A stretch of DNA of 64,000 nt from Mycolicibacterium sp. CBMA 247 (GTDB lineage: Bacteria > Actinomycetota > Actinomycetes > Mycobacteriales > Mycobacteriaceae): contig NZ_VTGX01000002.1 of the NCBI RefSeq assembly GCF_009729095.1, positions 682,001 to 746,000 of the forward strand. The letters run 5' to 3'. Made by a program: the position numbers and the translations under genes. Numbering within the stretch: position 1 is the first letter of the stretch; every line of letters starts with the position of its first letter. Positions 1 to 9,080 of this stretch are shown one piece after another. A model generated the notes under the pieces. It made no database searches. It saw only the letters and a program-made list of their open reading frames with translations, and was not told the DNA's origin.

Positions 1-135
1 GATGTGGACCTGGACGTGATCGAAGCGCTGGAGTTGCTCTATACCGGCACCCTGGTGTGGGCCGGTATGGGGTACGAGTCCTACGCCGGCATTTCGCGTC
101 GGCTGGAGAAGTCAGCGCGGCTGTTGCTCAGCTGA
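1..135 (+). CDS. C-terminal tail of a probable TetR-family regulator (partial, starts outside window)
   Basis: The frame is open from the first base to a TGA at 133-135 and encodes 44 residues (ending ISRRLEKSARLLLS). The pattern of a small-residue helix (LLYTGTLVWAGMG), then a polar turn, then an amphipathic terminal helix resembles the C-terminal ligand domain of TetR regulators. No DNA-binding part is visible, so the family is an inference. Its last 24 bases overlap, tail to tail, the reverse-strand TetR gene that ends at 112. Confidence 0.45.
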   Translation, partial: DVDLDVIEALELLYTGTLVWAGMGYESYAGISRRLEKSARLLLS

Positions 136-729
136 ATTCGCAGTCATGACGGCCTTCGACGCGGCCACTGCGGGCACGTAGATCTGGTGGATGTCGCCGC
201 CGTCCTCGACGATCAGCGCGGTCAGTTCGCGGAGCCCGCCCAACAGGATGATGGCCATCGGCTCGGTGAGCTGGGGCAGCCCGGCGCGCCGGAAGCCGGC
301 GCTGCCGCTGAGCTCGATCAGCAGATCGGTCAGATCGCGCAGGGCTTCCCGCTGCAGCGGACGGGCTCTGGTGCCCAGTGCGGGCAGTTCGCGGATCCAG
401 CTCAACGTGATGGCCGGGGCGGATGCGATGTGGTCGACATAGGCGCCCACGGCCTGTCCGATCTGATCCGGCCAGGCTGCCTCGGGGTCTACGGCGGCCT
501 GGATGCCGTCCACCAGTGCGGCGTTGTTGGCGCGCAGCAGCTCGAGGAAACCGTCCTCTTTGGTGCCGAACTGGTCGTAGAACGTGCGCTTGGATGTGCG
601 GGCGTGGCGGACGATGTCGGCCACCGTGGTCTCGCGATAGCCCTTATCGTTGATCGCCGCGGCGAGCCCATCGAGCAATCGCAGCCGGTAGGTGTCGGCG
701 GGTGAATCGGCATGGCTGAGTGTGGTCAT
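112..729 (-). CDS. TetR-family regulator of the adjacent P450 (Rv0135c-like)
   Basis: This 205-aa protein has a classical TetR N-terminus: helix-turn-helix at about residues 25-60 (TTVADIVRHARTSKRTFYDQF), followed by an all-helical ligand domain. The longer open frame upstream is not used. The ATG at 727-729 is preceded by an AGGGGG ribosome site and gives a normal TetR length. It is divergent from the P450 gene at 823, and the 93-bp gap holds two inverted repeats of identical design (755-770 and 785-804), so autorepression plus control of the P450 is the likely role. The ligand is unknown. The pair resembles M. tuberculosis Rv0135c/cyp138, by recollection of gene order. Confidence 0.85.
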   Translation of the reverse strand: MTTLSHADSPADTYRLRLLDGLAAAINDKGYRETTVADIVRHARTSKRTFYDQFGTKEDGFLELLRANNAALVDGIQAAVDPEAAWPDQIGQAVGAYVDHIASAPAITLSWIRELPALGTRARPLQREALRDLTDLLIELSGSAGFRRAGLPQLTEPMAIILLGGLRELTALIVEDGGDIHQIYVPAVAASKAVMTANSAEQQPR

Positions 730-754
730 CGTGTCTGACCCCCTTGCGCTGCCT

Positions 755-804
755 GGTACCTGGGAGTACCGTACCTCACAACCATTGGTACTGCGCGGTA
801 CCAA
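755..804. promoter_or_regulatory. Two matched TetR-type operators between the regulator and P450 genes
   Basis: Site 1 at 755-770 reads GGTAC-N6-GTACC. Site 2 at 785-804 is TTGGTACTGCGCGGTACCAA, where 18 of 20 positions obey the inverted symmetry and the same GGTAC-N6-GTACC core recurs. The two centres lie about 32 bp apart, close to three helical turns, so two dimers would sit on the same face. Site 2 ends 18 bp before the P450 start. Identical half-sites and spacing make this the probable operator of the divergent TetR protein; the assignment is inference. Confidence 0.7.
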
Positions 805-822
805 AACCTGGCTGGAGATGGT

Positions 823-2181
823 ATGACCGAGCTCGTAGCTCCCGAGAACGCCACCGAGAACGCCGTAGATACCGCACCGGGCCGGATACCGCCCGCCGCG
901 CGGGTGCCGAAGCCGTTGCAGGCCGTCGGCTTCGCGCTGGCCAGGCGCTGGGTGGTCAAGCAGATCGCCCGCCGTCAGGGTGACGTCTTCAGCCTCAAAC
1001 TGCCGATCTTCGGCCCGACCGTGATGGTCGCCGACGCCCAGCTGGCCAAGCAACTCTTCGCCGCCAACACCGACGACGTCGGCAACATCCAGCCCAACCT
1101 GAGCCGCATCCTCGGATCCGGATCGGTGTTCGCCCTCGACGGCACCGATCACCGTCGCCGCCGCAAGCTGCTCACCCCGCCGTTCCACGGCAAGAGCATC
1201 AAGAACTACGAGAAGATCTTCGAAGAGGAAACCCTGCGGGAATCGGCGAACTGGCCGCAGGGCAAGGAATTCGAGACGCTCGAACCGATGATGCGGATCA
1301 CCCTCAACGCCATCCTGCGCGCGGTGTTCGGTGCCGACGGCGAGCAACTCGACGAGTTGCGCCGCATCATCCCGCCCTGGGTCACCCTGGGCTCACGGCT
1401 GGTGGTGGTGCCCACCCCGACCCGCAACTATGGCCGGTTCAGTCCGTGGGGCCGGCTGGCCACGTACCGCCGACGCTACGACGCCGTGATCGACCGGCTG
1501 ATCGACCGGGTTGAAGCCGACCCCGACTTCGATCAGCGCGACGATATCCTGGCACTCCTGTTGCGCAGCACCTATGAAGACGGATCTGCCATGTCCCGCA
1601 AGGACATCGGAGACGAACTGCTGACGCTGCTGGCCGCCGGGCACGAAACCACGGCGTCGACGCTGGGTTGGGCCTTCGAGCGGATCAGCCGTCATCCGCA
1701 GGTGCTGGCCGAGCTGGTGGCCGAGGCTGCCACCGACGGCAACGAATACCGTCAGGCCACCATCCTGGAGGTGCAGCGCAACCGCACCGTGATCGACTTC
1801 GCCGGCCGTCACGTCTACGCACCGTCAATCCGGCTGGGGGAGTGGGAGATCCCGCGTGGTCACTCGATCATCGTGGCCATCTCGCAGATCCAGGAGGGGG
1901 AAAAGGAGTTTCCCGATCCGGACCGGTTCGACCCGCAACGATTCATCGGCAGTCGCCCCGGCCTGGGCTGGCTACCGTACGGCGGTGGCACGCGGCGCTG
2001 CGTCGGGGCGGTGTTCGCCAACGTCGAAATGGATGTGGTGTTGCGAACCGTGCTGCGGCACTTCGTCATCGAGACTACGACCGCCGCGGGGGAGAAGGTC
2101 CACTCCCGTGGGGTGGCCTATACCCCCGCGGCGGGCGGGCGCGTCGTCTTGCGCCGCCGCGCCACGCCGCTGGCGGCTTAG
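823..2181 (+). CDS. cyp138: Cytochrome P450 (CYP138-like)
   Basis: This is a full-length 452-aa P450 mono-oxygenase. The I-helix oxygen-binding motif AAGHETTAS starts near residue 271, an ExxR-type EVQR motif lies near residue 313, and the haem loop YGGGTRRCVG carries the thiolate ligand Cys393. The protein is soluble with no N-terminal anchor, as in most bacterial P450s. It needs a ferredoxin and reductase, neither of which is encoded next to it. The start ATG at 823 follows CTGGAG. It is divergent from a TetR gene with two shared operators. The CYP138 assignment rests on the neighbourhood (TetR, P450, msrA, SnoaL, SDR), which I recall as Rv0135c-Rv0139 in M. tuberculosis. The substrate is unknown. 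Confidence 0.9.
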   Translation: MTELVAPENATENAVDTAPGRIPPAARVPKPLQAVGFALARRWVVKQIARRQGDVFSLKLPIFGPTVMVADAQLAKQLFAANTDDVGNIQPNLSRILGSGSVFALDGTDHRRRRKLLTPPFHGKSIKNYEKIFEEETLRESANWPQGKEFETLEPMMRITLNAILRAVFGADGEQLDELRRIIPPWVTLGSRLVVVPTPTRNYGRFSPWGRLATYRRRYDAVIDRLIDRVEADPDFDQRDDILALLLRSTYEDGSAMSRKDIGDELLTLLAAGHETTASTLGWAFERISRHPQVLAELVAEAATDGNEYRQATILEVQRNRTVIDFAGRHVYAPSIRLGEWEIPRGHSIIVAISQIQEGEKEFPDPDRFDPQRFIGSRPGLGWLPYGGGTRRCVGAVFANVEMDVVLRTVLRHFVIETTTAAGEKVHSRGVAYTPAAGGRVVLRRRATPLAA

Positions 2182-2184
2182 CCG

Positions 2185-2712
2185 CTACTGGCCGGCGGTC
2201 TGGCGCTTGGGCAGCTTCCAACCCGCACGCGGGAAATGGCAGGTGTACCCGTTCGGGTAGTGCACCAGATAGTCCTGGTGCTCGGGCTCGGCCTCCCAGA
2301 AATCGCTCGCCGCGGTCACCTCGGTGACCACCTTGCCCGGCCACAACCCGGATGCGTCCACATCGGCGATGGTGTCCAGCGCTACCTGCTTCTGCTCGTC
2401 GTCGCGGTAGAAGATCGCCGACCGGTAACTGGTGCCGGCGTCGTTGCCCTGCCGGTCCTTGGTGGACGGATCGTGGATCTGGAAGAAGAACTCCAGCAGG
2501 GCGCGGAAGTCGGTCTGCGTCGGGTCGTAGTCGATCTCGACGGCTTCCGCGTGGCCCGGATGATTGCGATACGTCGGGTGGTCGTTGCGGCCGCCGGTGT
2601 AGCCCACCCGGGTGGAGACCACGCCGGGCTGCTTGCGGATGAGGTCCTGCATGCCCCAGAAGCAGCCGCCCGCCAGGATCGCCGTGGCCGTCCCGTTCAC
2701 CTGGTTGCTCAT
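2185..2712 (-). CDS. msrA: Peptide methionine sulfoxide reductase MsrA
   Basis: This 175-aa enzyme reduces the S-epimer of methionine sulfoxide in proteins. The signature GGCFWG places the catalytic cysteine at residue 17, and the conserved stretches GYTGGR, YDP and FFxIHDPST follow in family order. An upstream ATG at 2736 would put the good ribosome site AAGGAG inside the gene. The ATG at 2712 sits 8 bases after AGGAG and is preferred. The gene converges on the P450 gene, with only three bases between their stops. No thioredoxin gene is adjacent. Confidence 0.95.
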   Translation of the reverse strand: MSNQVNGTATAILAGGCFWGMQDLIRKQPGVVSTRVGYTGGRNDHPTYRNHPGHAEAVEIDYDPTQTDFRALLEFFFQIHDPSTKDRQGNDAGTSYRSAIFYRDDEQKQVALDTIADVDASGLWPGKVVTEVTAASDFWEAEPEHQDYLVHYPNGYTCHFPRAGWKLPKRQTAGQ

Positions 2713-2769
2713 GCCGTTATCTCCTTCTGTCGTCAAACCACATTGTGCTCCGGCGCTACCGTGGAGCGC

Positions 2770-3174
2770 ATGCGTGTAGTGCCAACCGCAGCGCTCGCCG
2801 GTTTACTCTTGCTGGCCGGATGCCCCACCGCAGCGGCCGATCCGAACCAGGTCGCGGTGCCGGAGGTGCCGCCCGATGCCGCGCGGACACTGTTCACCGA
2901 CAACCCGGCGATCGTCGACCCCCACCTGACCCAGATCGAATCCTTCAGCCGCGACGAGCGGGGCCTGCTGGTCAACTTCACCGCGGGTACCCCGGATTGC
3001 TTCGGCGTGCACCTGATCACGCAGGAGACCGCCGACGCGGTCACCATCGAGCTCCGCGGTGGAACGCCACCGGAGTCCATCGGCCGGATGTGCATCGCAC
3101 TCGCCGTGCACGGCACTGCCGAGGTGGTCCTGCAGGCCCCGCTGGGGTCCCGCCAAGTGCAGGCGGTGCAGTGA
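2770..3174 (+). CDS. Small putative lipoprotein
   Basis: This 134-aa protein starts with a short signal peptide ending in a canonical lipobox (LLAGC, Cys18), predicting lipidation and surface anchoring. The mature part is about 117 residues with two cysteines (in TPDCFG and GRMCIAL) that could form a disulfide. I do not recognise the family. The ATG at 2770 is divergent from msrA, with 57 bases between starts. It is followed by a KstR-type operator and the SnoaL/SDR operon, but nothing in the sequence ties their functions together. Confidence 0.8.
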   Translation: MRVVPTAALAGLLLLAGCPTAAADPNQVAVPEVPPDAARTLFTDNPAIVDPHLTQIESFSRDERGLLVNFTAGTPDCFGVHLITQETADAVTIELRGGTPPESIGRMCIALAVHGTAEVVLQAPLGSRQVQAVQ

Positions 3175-3195
3175 CGAGGCCTCGACAAAGTCCGG

Positions 3196-3209
3196 TAGAA
3201 CGTGTTCTA
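3196..3209. promoter_or_regulatory. KstR-type operator
   Basis: TAGAACGTGTTCTA is a perfect 6-2-6 inverted repeat and matches the published KstR consensus TnnAACnnGTTnnA at every fixed position. KstR is the TetR-family repressor of mycobacterial cholesterol catabolism. The site ends 8 bases before the GTG start of the SnoaL-like gene, so bound repressor would block transcription start or the start codon region. The kstR gene is not in this window. Confidence 0.75.
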
Positions 3210-3217
3210 GTTTCCGG

Positions 3218-3721
3218 GTGAGCAGGTCTTTCAGCCGCGATGAACTCGCCGCCGCCTTCGAAACGTTCGAGCAGACCGTGGACCGGGCCGCGCAGACCAA
3301 GAACTGGGACGTGTGGGCCGACCACTACACCACCGACGTCGACTACATCGAGCACGCCGTGGGCACCATGAAGGGCCGCGAGCAGGTGCGGGGCTGGATC
3401 TGGAAGACCATGACCACCTTCCCGGGCAGCTACATGACGTCATTTCCGTCGCTGTGGTCGGTGATCGACGAACCCACCGGACGCATCATCTGCGAGCTGG
3501 ACAACCCGATGGTCGACCCCGGCGACGGCACCATCATCAGCGCCACCAACATCTCGATCCTCACCTACGCCGGCGACGGCCTGTGGTCACGTCAGGAAGA
3601 CGTCTACAACCCGCTGCGATTCGCCTCCGCGGCCCGCAAGTGGTGCCGCAAGGCCGCCGAACTCGGCACCCTCACCGAGGAAGCCGAGGAGTGGCTCAAG
3701 AAATTCGGCGGAAACCGATGA
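3218..3721 (+). CDS. SnoaL-like / nuclear-transport-factor-2 fold protein (Rv0138-like)
   Basis: This 167-aa protein has the size and pattern of SnoaL-like domains (helix AFETFEQTVDRAAQTKNWDVWADHYT, then strands with DVDYIEHAVG and MKGREQVRGWI). That cone-shaped fold is shared by ketosteroid isomerases, hydratases and polyketide cyclases. The start is the GTG at 3218, 8 bases downstream of the KstR-type operator. Its stop overlaps the next ATG (ATGA), indicating translational coupling with the short-chain dehydrogenase. Catalytic chemistry cannot be read from the sequence. A role on a steroid or polyketide-like substrate is an inference from fold and operator. Confidence 0.8.
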   Translation: MSRSFSRDELAAAFETFEQTVDRAAQTKNWDVWADHYTTDVDYIEHAVGTMKGREQVRGWIWKTMTTFPGSYMTSFPSLWSVIDEPTGRIICELDNPMVDPGDGTIISATNISILTYAGDGLWSRQEDVYNPLRFASAARKWCRKAAELGTLTEEAEEWLKKFGGNR

Positions 3722-4734
3722 GCGCCAAGCTGGTCATCGGGGCCAACGGATTCCTGGGCTCCCATGTGTTGCGTCAACTGGTCGCTGAAGCCGACGGTTC
3801 TGAGATCCGGGCGATGGTGCGGCCCAATGCGAGCACCGTCGGGATCGACGATCTGCCGGTGCAGCGGGTCGTCGGCGATGTCTTCGACAGCAGGGCCCTG
3901 CGCGAGGCGATGATCGGTTGCGACGTCGTCTACCACTGCGTCGTCGACGCCCGTGGCTGGTTGCGGGACCCGGCACCGCTGTTCCGCACCAACGTCGAGG
4001 GCACCCGCAACGTGCTCGAGGTCGCGGCGGAGTTCCCGCAGCTGCGCAAGTTCGTCTACACCAGCAGTTACGTCACCGTCGGGCGCAAGCGCGGGAAGCG
4101 GTCCACCGAAGCCGACATCGTCGACGTGTCGAAGGTGACGCCGTACGTGCGCTCGCGCGTGCAGGCCGAGGAGTTGGTGCTGCAGTACGCGCGCGAGCGC
4201 GGACTGCCTGCCGTCGCGATGTGCGTGTCCACCACCTACGGCAGCGGCGACTGGGGCCGGACCCCGCATGGCGCGATCATCGCGGGAGCGGCGTTCGGCA
4301 AGCTGCCGTTCGTGATGAGCGGGATCGACGTGGAGGCCGTCGGCATCGACGACGCGGCGAAAGCCCTGCTGCTGGCCGCCGACCGAGGCGCCCCCGGCGA
4401 GCGCTACCTCATTTCGGAGAAGATGATCAGCAACGCCGAGGTGGCCCGGCTGGCCGCCGAGGCTGCCGGTGTCGCACCTCCGCAGCGGTCGATTCCGCTG
4501 CCGGTTTCGTATGCGTTGGCTGCGGCGGGCACCATCAAGGGCAAGCTCCGCGGCACCGATGAACAGTTGTCGCTGGAATCCCTGCGGCTGATGCGGGCCG
4601 AGGCAGAACTCGACCATTCCAAAGCCGTGCGTGAACTCGGTTGGCAGCCAAGGCCTGTCGAGGAATCGATCGCCGAAGCGGCGAAGTTCTGGGTGGGCCT
4701 GCGCGCGGCCAAACGCGCACGCAACGGCAGCTGA
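3718..4734 (+). CDS. Extended SDR oxidoreductase, 3-beta-HSD/epimerase type (Rv0139-like)
   Basis: This 338-aa NAD(P)-dependent protein has the N-terminal Rossmann motif GANGFLGSHV at residues 8-17, the catalytic serine region YTSSYVTVG and a family C-terminal domain. The active-site tyrosine segment reads YVRSRVQAE: the usual YxxxK lysine is replaced by arginine, which is atypical for a catalytic SDR. It is coupled to the SnoaL-like gene by an ATGA overlap, forming a two-gene unit behind the KstR-type operator. Sequence style is close to 3-beta-hydroxysteroid dehydrogenase or dihydroflavonol-reductase-like enzymes, so a sterol-type substrate is plausible but unproven. Confidence 0.85.
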   Translation: MSAKLVIGANGFLGSHVLRQLVAEADGSEIRAMVRPNASTVGIDDLPVQRVVGDVFDSRALREAMIGCDVVYHCVVDARGWLRDPAPLFRTNVEGTRNVLEVAAEFPQLRKFVYTSSYVTVGRKRGKRSTEADIVDVSKVTPYVRSRVQAEELVLQYARERGLPAVAMCVSTTYGSGDWGRTPHGAIIAGAAFGKLPFVMSGIDVEAVGIDDAAKALLLAADRGAPGERYLISEKMISNAEVARLAAEAAGVAPPQRSIPLPVSYALAAAGTIKGKLRGTDEQLSLESLRLMRAEAELDHSKAVRELGWQPRPVEESIAEAAKFWVGLRAAKRARNGS

Positions 4735-4797
4735 ACACCACGCCGCGAGGTGTTAAGCCACTGGGCGGCAAGCATATTGCGGCCTAACCTGGCGAAT

Positions 4798-5616
4798 ATG
4801 ACCGACAAGCTGAAAGTCGACCTGTCCGGGGCGCCGCAGACCATGTTGGCGACGTTCTACGCCAAGGCACTCGACGCCGGGATGCCCAACCCGATCCTGG
4901 GTGACCAGATGGCCAAACAGATCGTCGACCGTATCGACTACGACTGGAGCCGCACCTCGATCACCGAGGCGACCTCACCGTCGGTGACCACTCGCAGTGC
5001 GCACTTCGACCGCTGGACCCGCCAGTTCCTGGCCGTTCATCCCGAGGCGGTGGTGCTGCATCTGGGGTGCGGACTGGACGGCCGGTTCTTCCGGCTGAAG
5101 CCCGGCCCCGGAGTCGAGTGGTACGACATCGACTACCCCGACGTCGCGCACCTGCGCGAGCAGCTCTACCCGTCTGCCGAGCACTATCACGTGGTGGCCG
5201 CATCGGTGACCGACCCGGCCTGGCTGCGCGACGTCCCCGACGACCGGCCGACGCTGATGCTCGGCGAGGGGCTGACGATGTACCTCACCGAACACGACGG
5301 GGTCGCGCTCCTGCGCCGCATCGTCGACGGATTTCCTTCCGGGGAACTGCAATTCGACGCATTCAACACCCTCGGCATCAAATCGCAGTGGAGCAACACC
5401 GTGGTGCGCCGGTCCGGGGCCAAACTCCACTGGGCTGTCGACAAACCCGAAGACATTCTGCGCGCGGTGCCGGGCACCCGGCTGCTGGCCTGGTCCTCGC
5501 CGTTCGATGATCCGGTGTTCAACACGTTGCCCTGGTACTACCGCATGATGGTCGCCATCATGCGGCCGGTCCCCGTGTTGCGGTATATGGCGCAATATCA
5601 CCGCTACGCGTTCTGA
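4798..5616 (+). CDS. SAM-dependent methyltransferase, leucine carboxyl methyltransferase (LCM/TcmP) family
   Basis: This 272-aa protein shows the LCM-family signatures: LHLGCGLDGRFFR (SAM-binding motif I), WYDIDYPDV (acidic residue after strand 2) and EGLTMYL. Mycobacteria carry many paralogues of this family, few with known substrates. In polyketide clusters the relatives are O-methyltransferases. The ATG at 4798 is chosen over 4750 because the family begins shortly before the helix DLSGAPQTMLATFYAKALDA. No strong ribosome site is seen. The gene is followed by a long hairpin terminator at 5638-5680. Confidence 0.85.
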   Translation: MTDKLKVDLSGAPQTMLATFYAKALDAGMPNPILGDQMAKQIVDRIDYDWSRTSITEATSPSVTTRSAHFDRWTRQFLAVHPEAVVLHLGCGLDGRFFRLKPGPGVEWYDIDYPDVAHLREQLYPSAEHYHVVAASVTDPAWLRDVPDDRPTLMLGEGLTMYLTEHDGVALLRRIVDGFPSGELQFDAFNTLGIKSQWSNTVVRRSGAKLHWAVDKPEDILRAVPGTRLLAWSSPFDDPVFNTLPWYYRMMVAIMRPVPVLRYMAQYHRYAF

Positions 5617-5637
5617 GCGCCAACGATTACTGAACAG

Positions 5638-5680
5638 ACAAGAGGGACAGTCCTTTCCGGACTGTCCCTCTTGTGCTGTT
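5638..5680. terminator. Bidirectional hairpin terminator (16-bp perfect stem, extended to 21 bp)
   Basis: The left arm 5638-5653 and right arm 5659-5674 pair perfectly over 16 bp around a TTTCC loop. After a single bulged base, five more pairs (AACAG/CTGTT) extend the stem to 5680. It lies between the convergent methyltransferase and small secreted-protein genes and can serve both. There is no long U-tract. Confidence 0.9.
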
Positions 5681-5697
5681 GGTGTCAGCGGCTAGTC

Positions 5698-5916
5698 TCA
5701 GCGACCACTGTGGCGCACCGTGGTGTCCACCTTGGGCACCATCGGCTTGGGGTGGAGTTGGTCGAGCCAACCCAGGTGGTCGACACCCGAGGAGACGGTG
5801 ATAGTGCTGGGAGCTGCGACATGAGCGGGCTCGGCGGCCTGGGCCGGTGAGGCGAGGCCCAGGATGGCTGCGCTCAGTCCACTGGCGGCGATGACGGCGA
5901 ATCCGAACTTCTTCAT
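5698..5916 (-). CDS. Small secreted protein with Sec signal peptide
   Basis: This 72-aa protein begins with MKKFGFAVIAASG, followed by a hydrophobic core and a cleavage site after ASPAQA, leaving a mature peptide of about 45 residues rich in V, P, H and D. It has an AGGGG ribosome site directly upstream of the ATG at 5916. Mycobacteria encode many short exported proteins with this type of leader. The mature part matches nothing I recognise. It is divergent from the DUF222 gene. Confidence 0.8.
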   Translation of the reverse strand: MKKFGFAVIAASGLSAAILGLASPAQAAEPAHVAAPSTITVSSGVDHLGWLDQLHPKPMVPKVDTTVRHSGR

Positions 5917-6048
5917 TTCCCCTGCTTCTTCCTATATGGACCGGCTGCCGTTTCTGATGCTTTCCGTGCCGGTATGACTGTCTAAACCGACTGGTCAGCA
6001 AGACAATTTCCGGTGGCAGCAATTGATCGCCGGTTGGCAGGAAGAAGT

Positions 6049-7527
6049 ATGTTCAAGTGCGAGTCGGTAGATTCCGCTAGACTCGAACACATGTTCGATA
6101 CCGATTCTGACGCGGACTTGATTGACGCCTTGAGCGCCTCGTCGCGGTCGGAATCTGCGGTCATCGCGCAACGATTGGCGGTGATCGGTGAGTTGGATGC
6201 TCGGCGGGAGCACGATCTTGCCGAGACGTTCTTCTGGCGCACGGACCCGTTCGAAGAGGTGGCTGCCGAGGTGTCGGCGGCGATGAACGTCGGCCGGGGC
6301 CGCGCGTCCTGGCAGATCCGTCATGCGCGGGCCCTGCGTGACCGGTTGCCGAAAGTTGCGGCGGTGTTCGCCAATGGGGCCATCGACATTCGGGTGGTCA
6401 CCGCGATCATCAACCGCACCGAACTCGTCGAGGAAGATTCGTGGGCAGCTCTGGATGAGGCGCTGGCCCGCCACGCCCCGAAATGGATGCGCCTGTCCGG
6501 CCCGAAACTGGCCGACCGGGTGGATCTGTGGGTGGCCAAGCTGGACCCGGCCGGGGTACGGGTCCCCCCGAAGATCGATGACAGCCGGTATGTGCAGATC
6601 GAGCCGACCGAACCGGGAATGGCCGGAATCTGGGCCACCCTTCACGCCACCGACGCCGCCGCACTGGACAAGCGACTCGATGCCCTGGCCGCCACGGTGT
6701 GCGACGGTGATCCGCGCACCCGCGAGCAACGTCGGGCCGACGCCTGCGGGCCACTGGCCCGACTCGAGGACCAGCTGGCCTGCCAGTGCGGGTCACCGCA
6801 GTGCCCCGCCGCGCAGAATCGCGCCGCCGCCGCAGCTGCGGTCATCCACGTATTGGCCGAGCAGGGCACGCTCGACGGGGCCAGCCCAGCGCCCGGCTAT
6901 CTGCCCGGCTACGGCATCCTGCCCGCCCAGACGGTGCGGGACCTGGCCAATTCGGCCAAGCGCAAGCCGCTACCGGTGCCAGCCGATGCCGCCGAATCGG
7001 GCTACCGCCCGTCGGTGACATTGACCGAATTCATCCGGTGGCGCGATCTGACCTGCAGCTTCCCCGGGTGCGACGCGCCCGCTGAACGCGCCGACATCGA
7101 CCACACCACGCCTTACCCGCTGGGGCCGACCCACCCGTCCAACACCAAACTCTACTGCCGTGCGCATCATCTGTTGAAGACGTTCTTCAGTGGTCCACAC
7201 GGGTGGAGCGACCGTCAATTGCCGGATGGCACGGTGGTTTTCACCTCACCGACCGGACACATCTACACGACCGAACCGCACGGTGCCGCGATGTTTCCCG
7301 CACTGGCCCGGCCCACCGGTGAGCTGGCGGTCCCAGAGCCCGCTACCCCGAGTCCGGATCGCGGTGCGATGATGCCGAGCCGCAAGCGGACCCGCGAACA
7401 GGATCGGCGCGACCGCATCGCTGCCGAACGACGCGAACGAACCGAACTCAACGCCGAGATCGAGGCCGAACATCAACGCCAACACCAGGCTTGGCTGGCC
7501 GCAAACTACGAGCCGCCACCGTTCTGA
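6049..7527 (+). CDS. DUF222/HNH endonuclease-domain protein (13E12-repeat family)
   Basis: This 492-aa protein carries an N-terminal DUF222 region and a C-terminal HNH nuclease domain at about residues 329-380: zinc-binding cysteines in CSFPGC and YCRAHH and the catalytic DIDHTTPYP segment. The final 60 residues are charged and coiled (RKRTREQDRRDRIAAERRER). The family is abundant in mycobacteria, is often multi-copy, and in M. tuberculosis includes REP13E12 elements. The start ATG at 6049 follows AGGAAG; an ATG at 6091 (MFDTDSD) is the alternative. No direct repeats or integrase flank it here, so this copy looks like a resident single gene. Confidence 0.9.
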   Translation: MFKCESVDSARLEHMFDTDSDADLIDALSASSRSESAVIAQRLAVIGELDARREHDLAETFFWRTDPFEEVAAEVSAAMNVGRGRASWQIRHARALRDRLPKVAAVFANGAIDIRVVTAIINRTELVEEDSWAALDEALARHAPKWMRLSGPKLADRVDLWVAKLDPAGVRVPPKIDDSRYVQIEPTEPGMAGIWATLHATDAAALDKRLDALAATVCDGDPRTREQRRADACGPLARLEDQLACQCGSPQCPAAQNRAAAAAAVIHVLAEQGTLDGASPAPGYLPGYGILPAQTVRDLANSAKRKPLPVPADAAESGYRPSVTLTEFIRWRDLTCSFPGCDAPAERADIDHTTPYPLGPTHPSNTKLYCRAHHLLKTFFSGPHGWSDRQLPDGTVVFTSPTGHIYTTEPHGAAMFPALARPTGELAVPEPATPSPDRGAMMPSRKRTREQDRRDRIAAERRERTELNAEIEAEHQRQHQAWLAANYEPPPF

Positions 7528-7540
7528 GCCACCAGCCGCA

Positions 7541-7996
7541 TCAACCCTCGGCACGCTCCTTCAGACGCTGCAGGGTCAGCTGGATGTGCTTGGCGTTGGC
7601 GCTGTCGCGGTCGGAGGTCCCGGTGGCCAGCCCCGCGACCTTCTTGAACCAGCCAGCGCGGCGGTCCCAGGTGGACTCGGTCACCGTGCAGCCGCCGTTG
7701 GCAGCAGCGATGTCGTAGCGCCAGTGCGCGACCGGGAACACCAGGGACTTCACGTCGAAGGCGAACGTCTTACCCGGCTCGGCGTCGGTGATGGTGCACG
7801 TCGTGCTCCAGGACTTGGAGCCATTGCGGTTGTGTCCCTTGAAAACTGAACCAGGAGTGGCGGAGTTGCCCTTCTGCCACTCCATCGCATGAGCCTCCTC
7901 GGCGAGCGAGGCCAGCGTGGGCAGATCAGTGATGAGTGCATACACCGCCGCGGGGTCGGCGGCGATGGACACGGTGGCTTTCACAGGCGCGGTCAT
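7541..7996 (-). CDS. SRPBCC-family (polyketide cyclase/START-like) protein
   Basis: This 151-aa protein has the SRPBCC start pattern (VKATVSIAADPAAVYALITDLPTLASLA) and a central strand pair (GSVFKGHNRNG, KSWSTTCTITDAEPGKTFAFDV), indicating a hydrophobic-ligand cavity fold. These proteins bind or transform lipids, polyketides or plant-hormone-like ligands. No catalytic residue can be assigned. The gene is convergent with the DUF222 gene (13 bp between stops) and lies downstream of the aldo/keto reductase on the same strand, 21 bp after it, so the two may be co-transcribed. Confidence 0.85.
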   Translation of the reverse strand: MTAPVKATVSIAADPAAVYALITDLPTLASLAEEAHAMEWQKGNSATPGSVFKGHNRNGSKSWSTTCTITDAEPGKTFAFDVKSLVFPVAHWRYDIAAANGGCTVTESTWDRRAGWFKKVAGLATGTSDRDSANAKHIQLTLQRLKERAEG

Positions 7997-8017
7997 GCGC
8001 CCGATCGTAGTAGGGGC

Positions 8018-8998
<981 letters not shown>

Positions 8999-9080
8999 CA
9001 CCCCAGTCAACGCCGGTTGGCCAGAGTGCGCCAGCGAGGCTGTCGGGAATCAGAGGTCACGCCTCGACGTTGTGACGCAT

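Noticed and set aside
4734..4754. AACACC-N9-GGTGTT as a terminator after the SDR gene
   Set aside because: Six-bp stem with a large loop and no T-run; too weak to call.
6049..7527. DUF222/HNH gene as a mobile element
   Set aside because: No terminal repeats, target duplication or integrase around it; it lies between ordinary genes.
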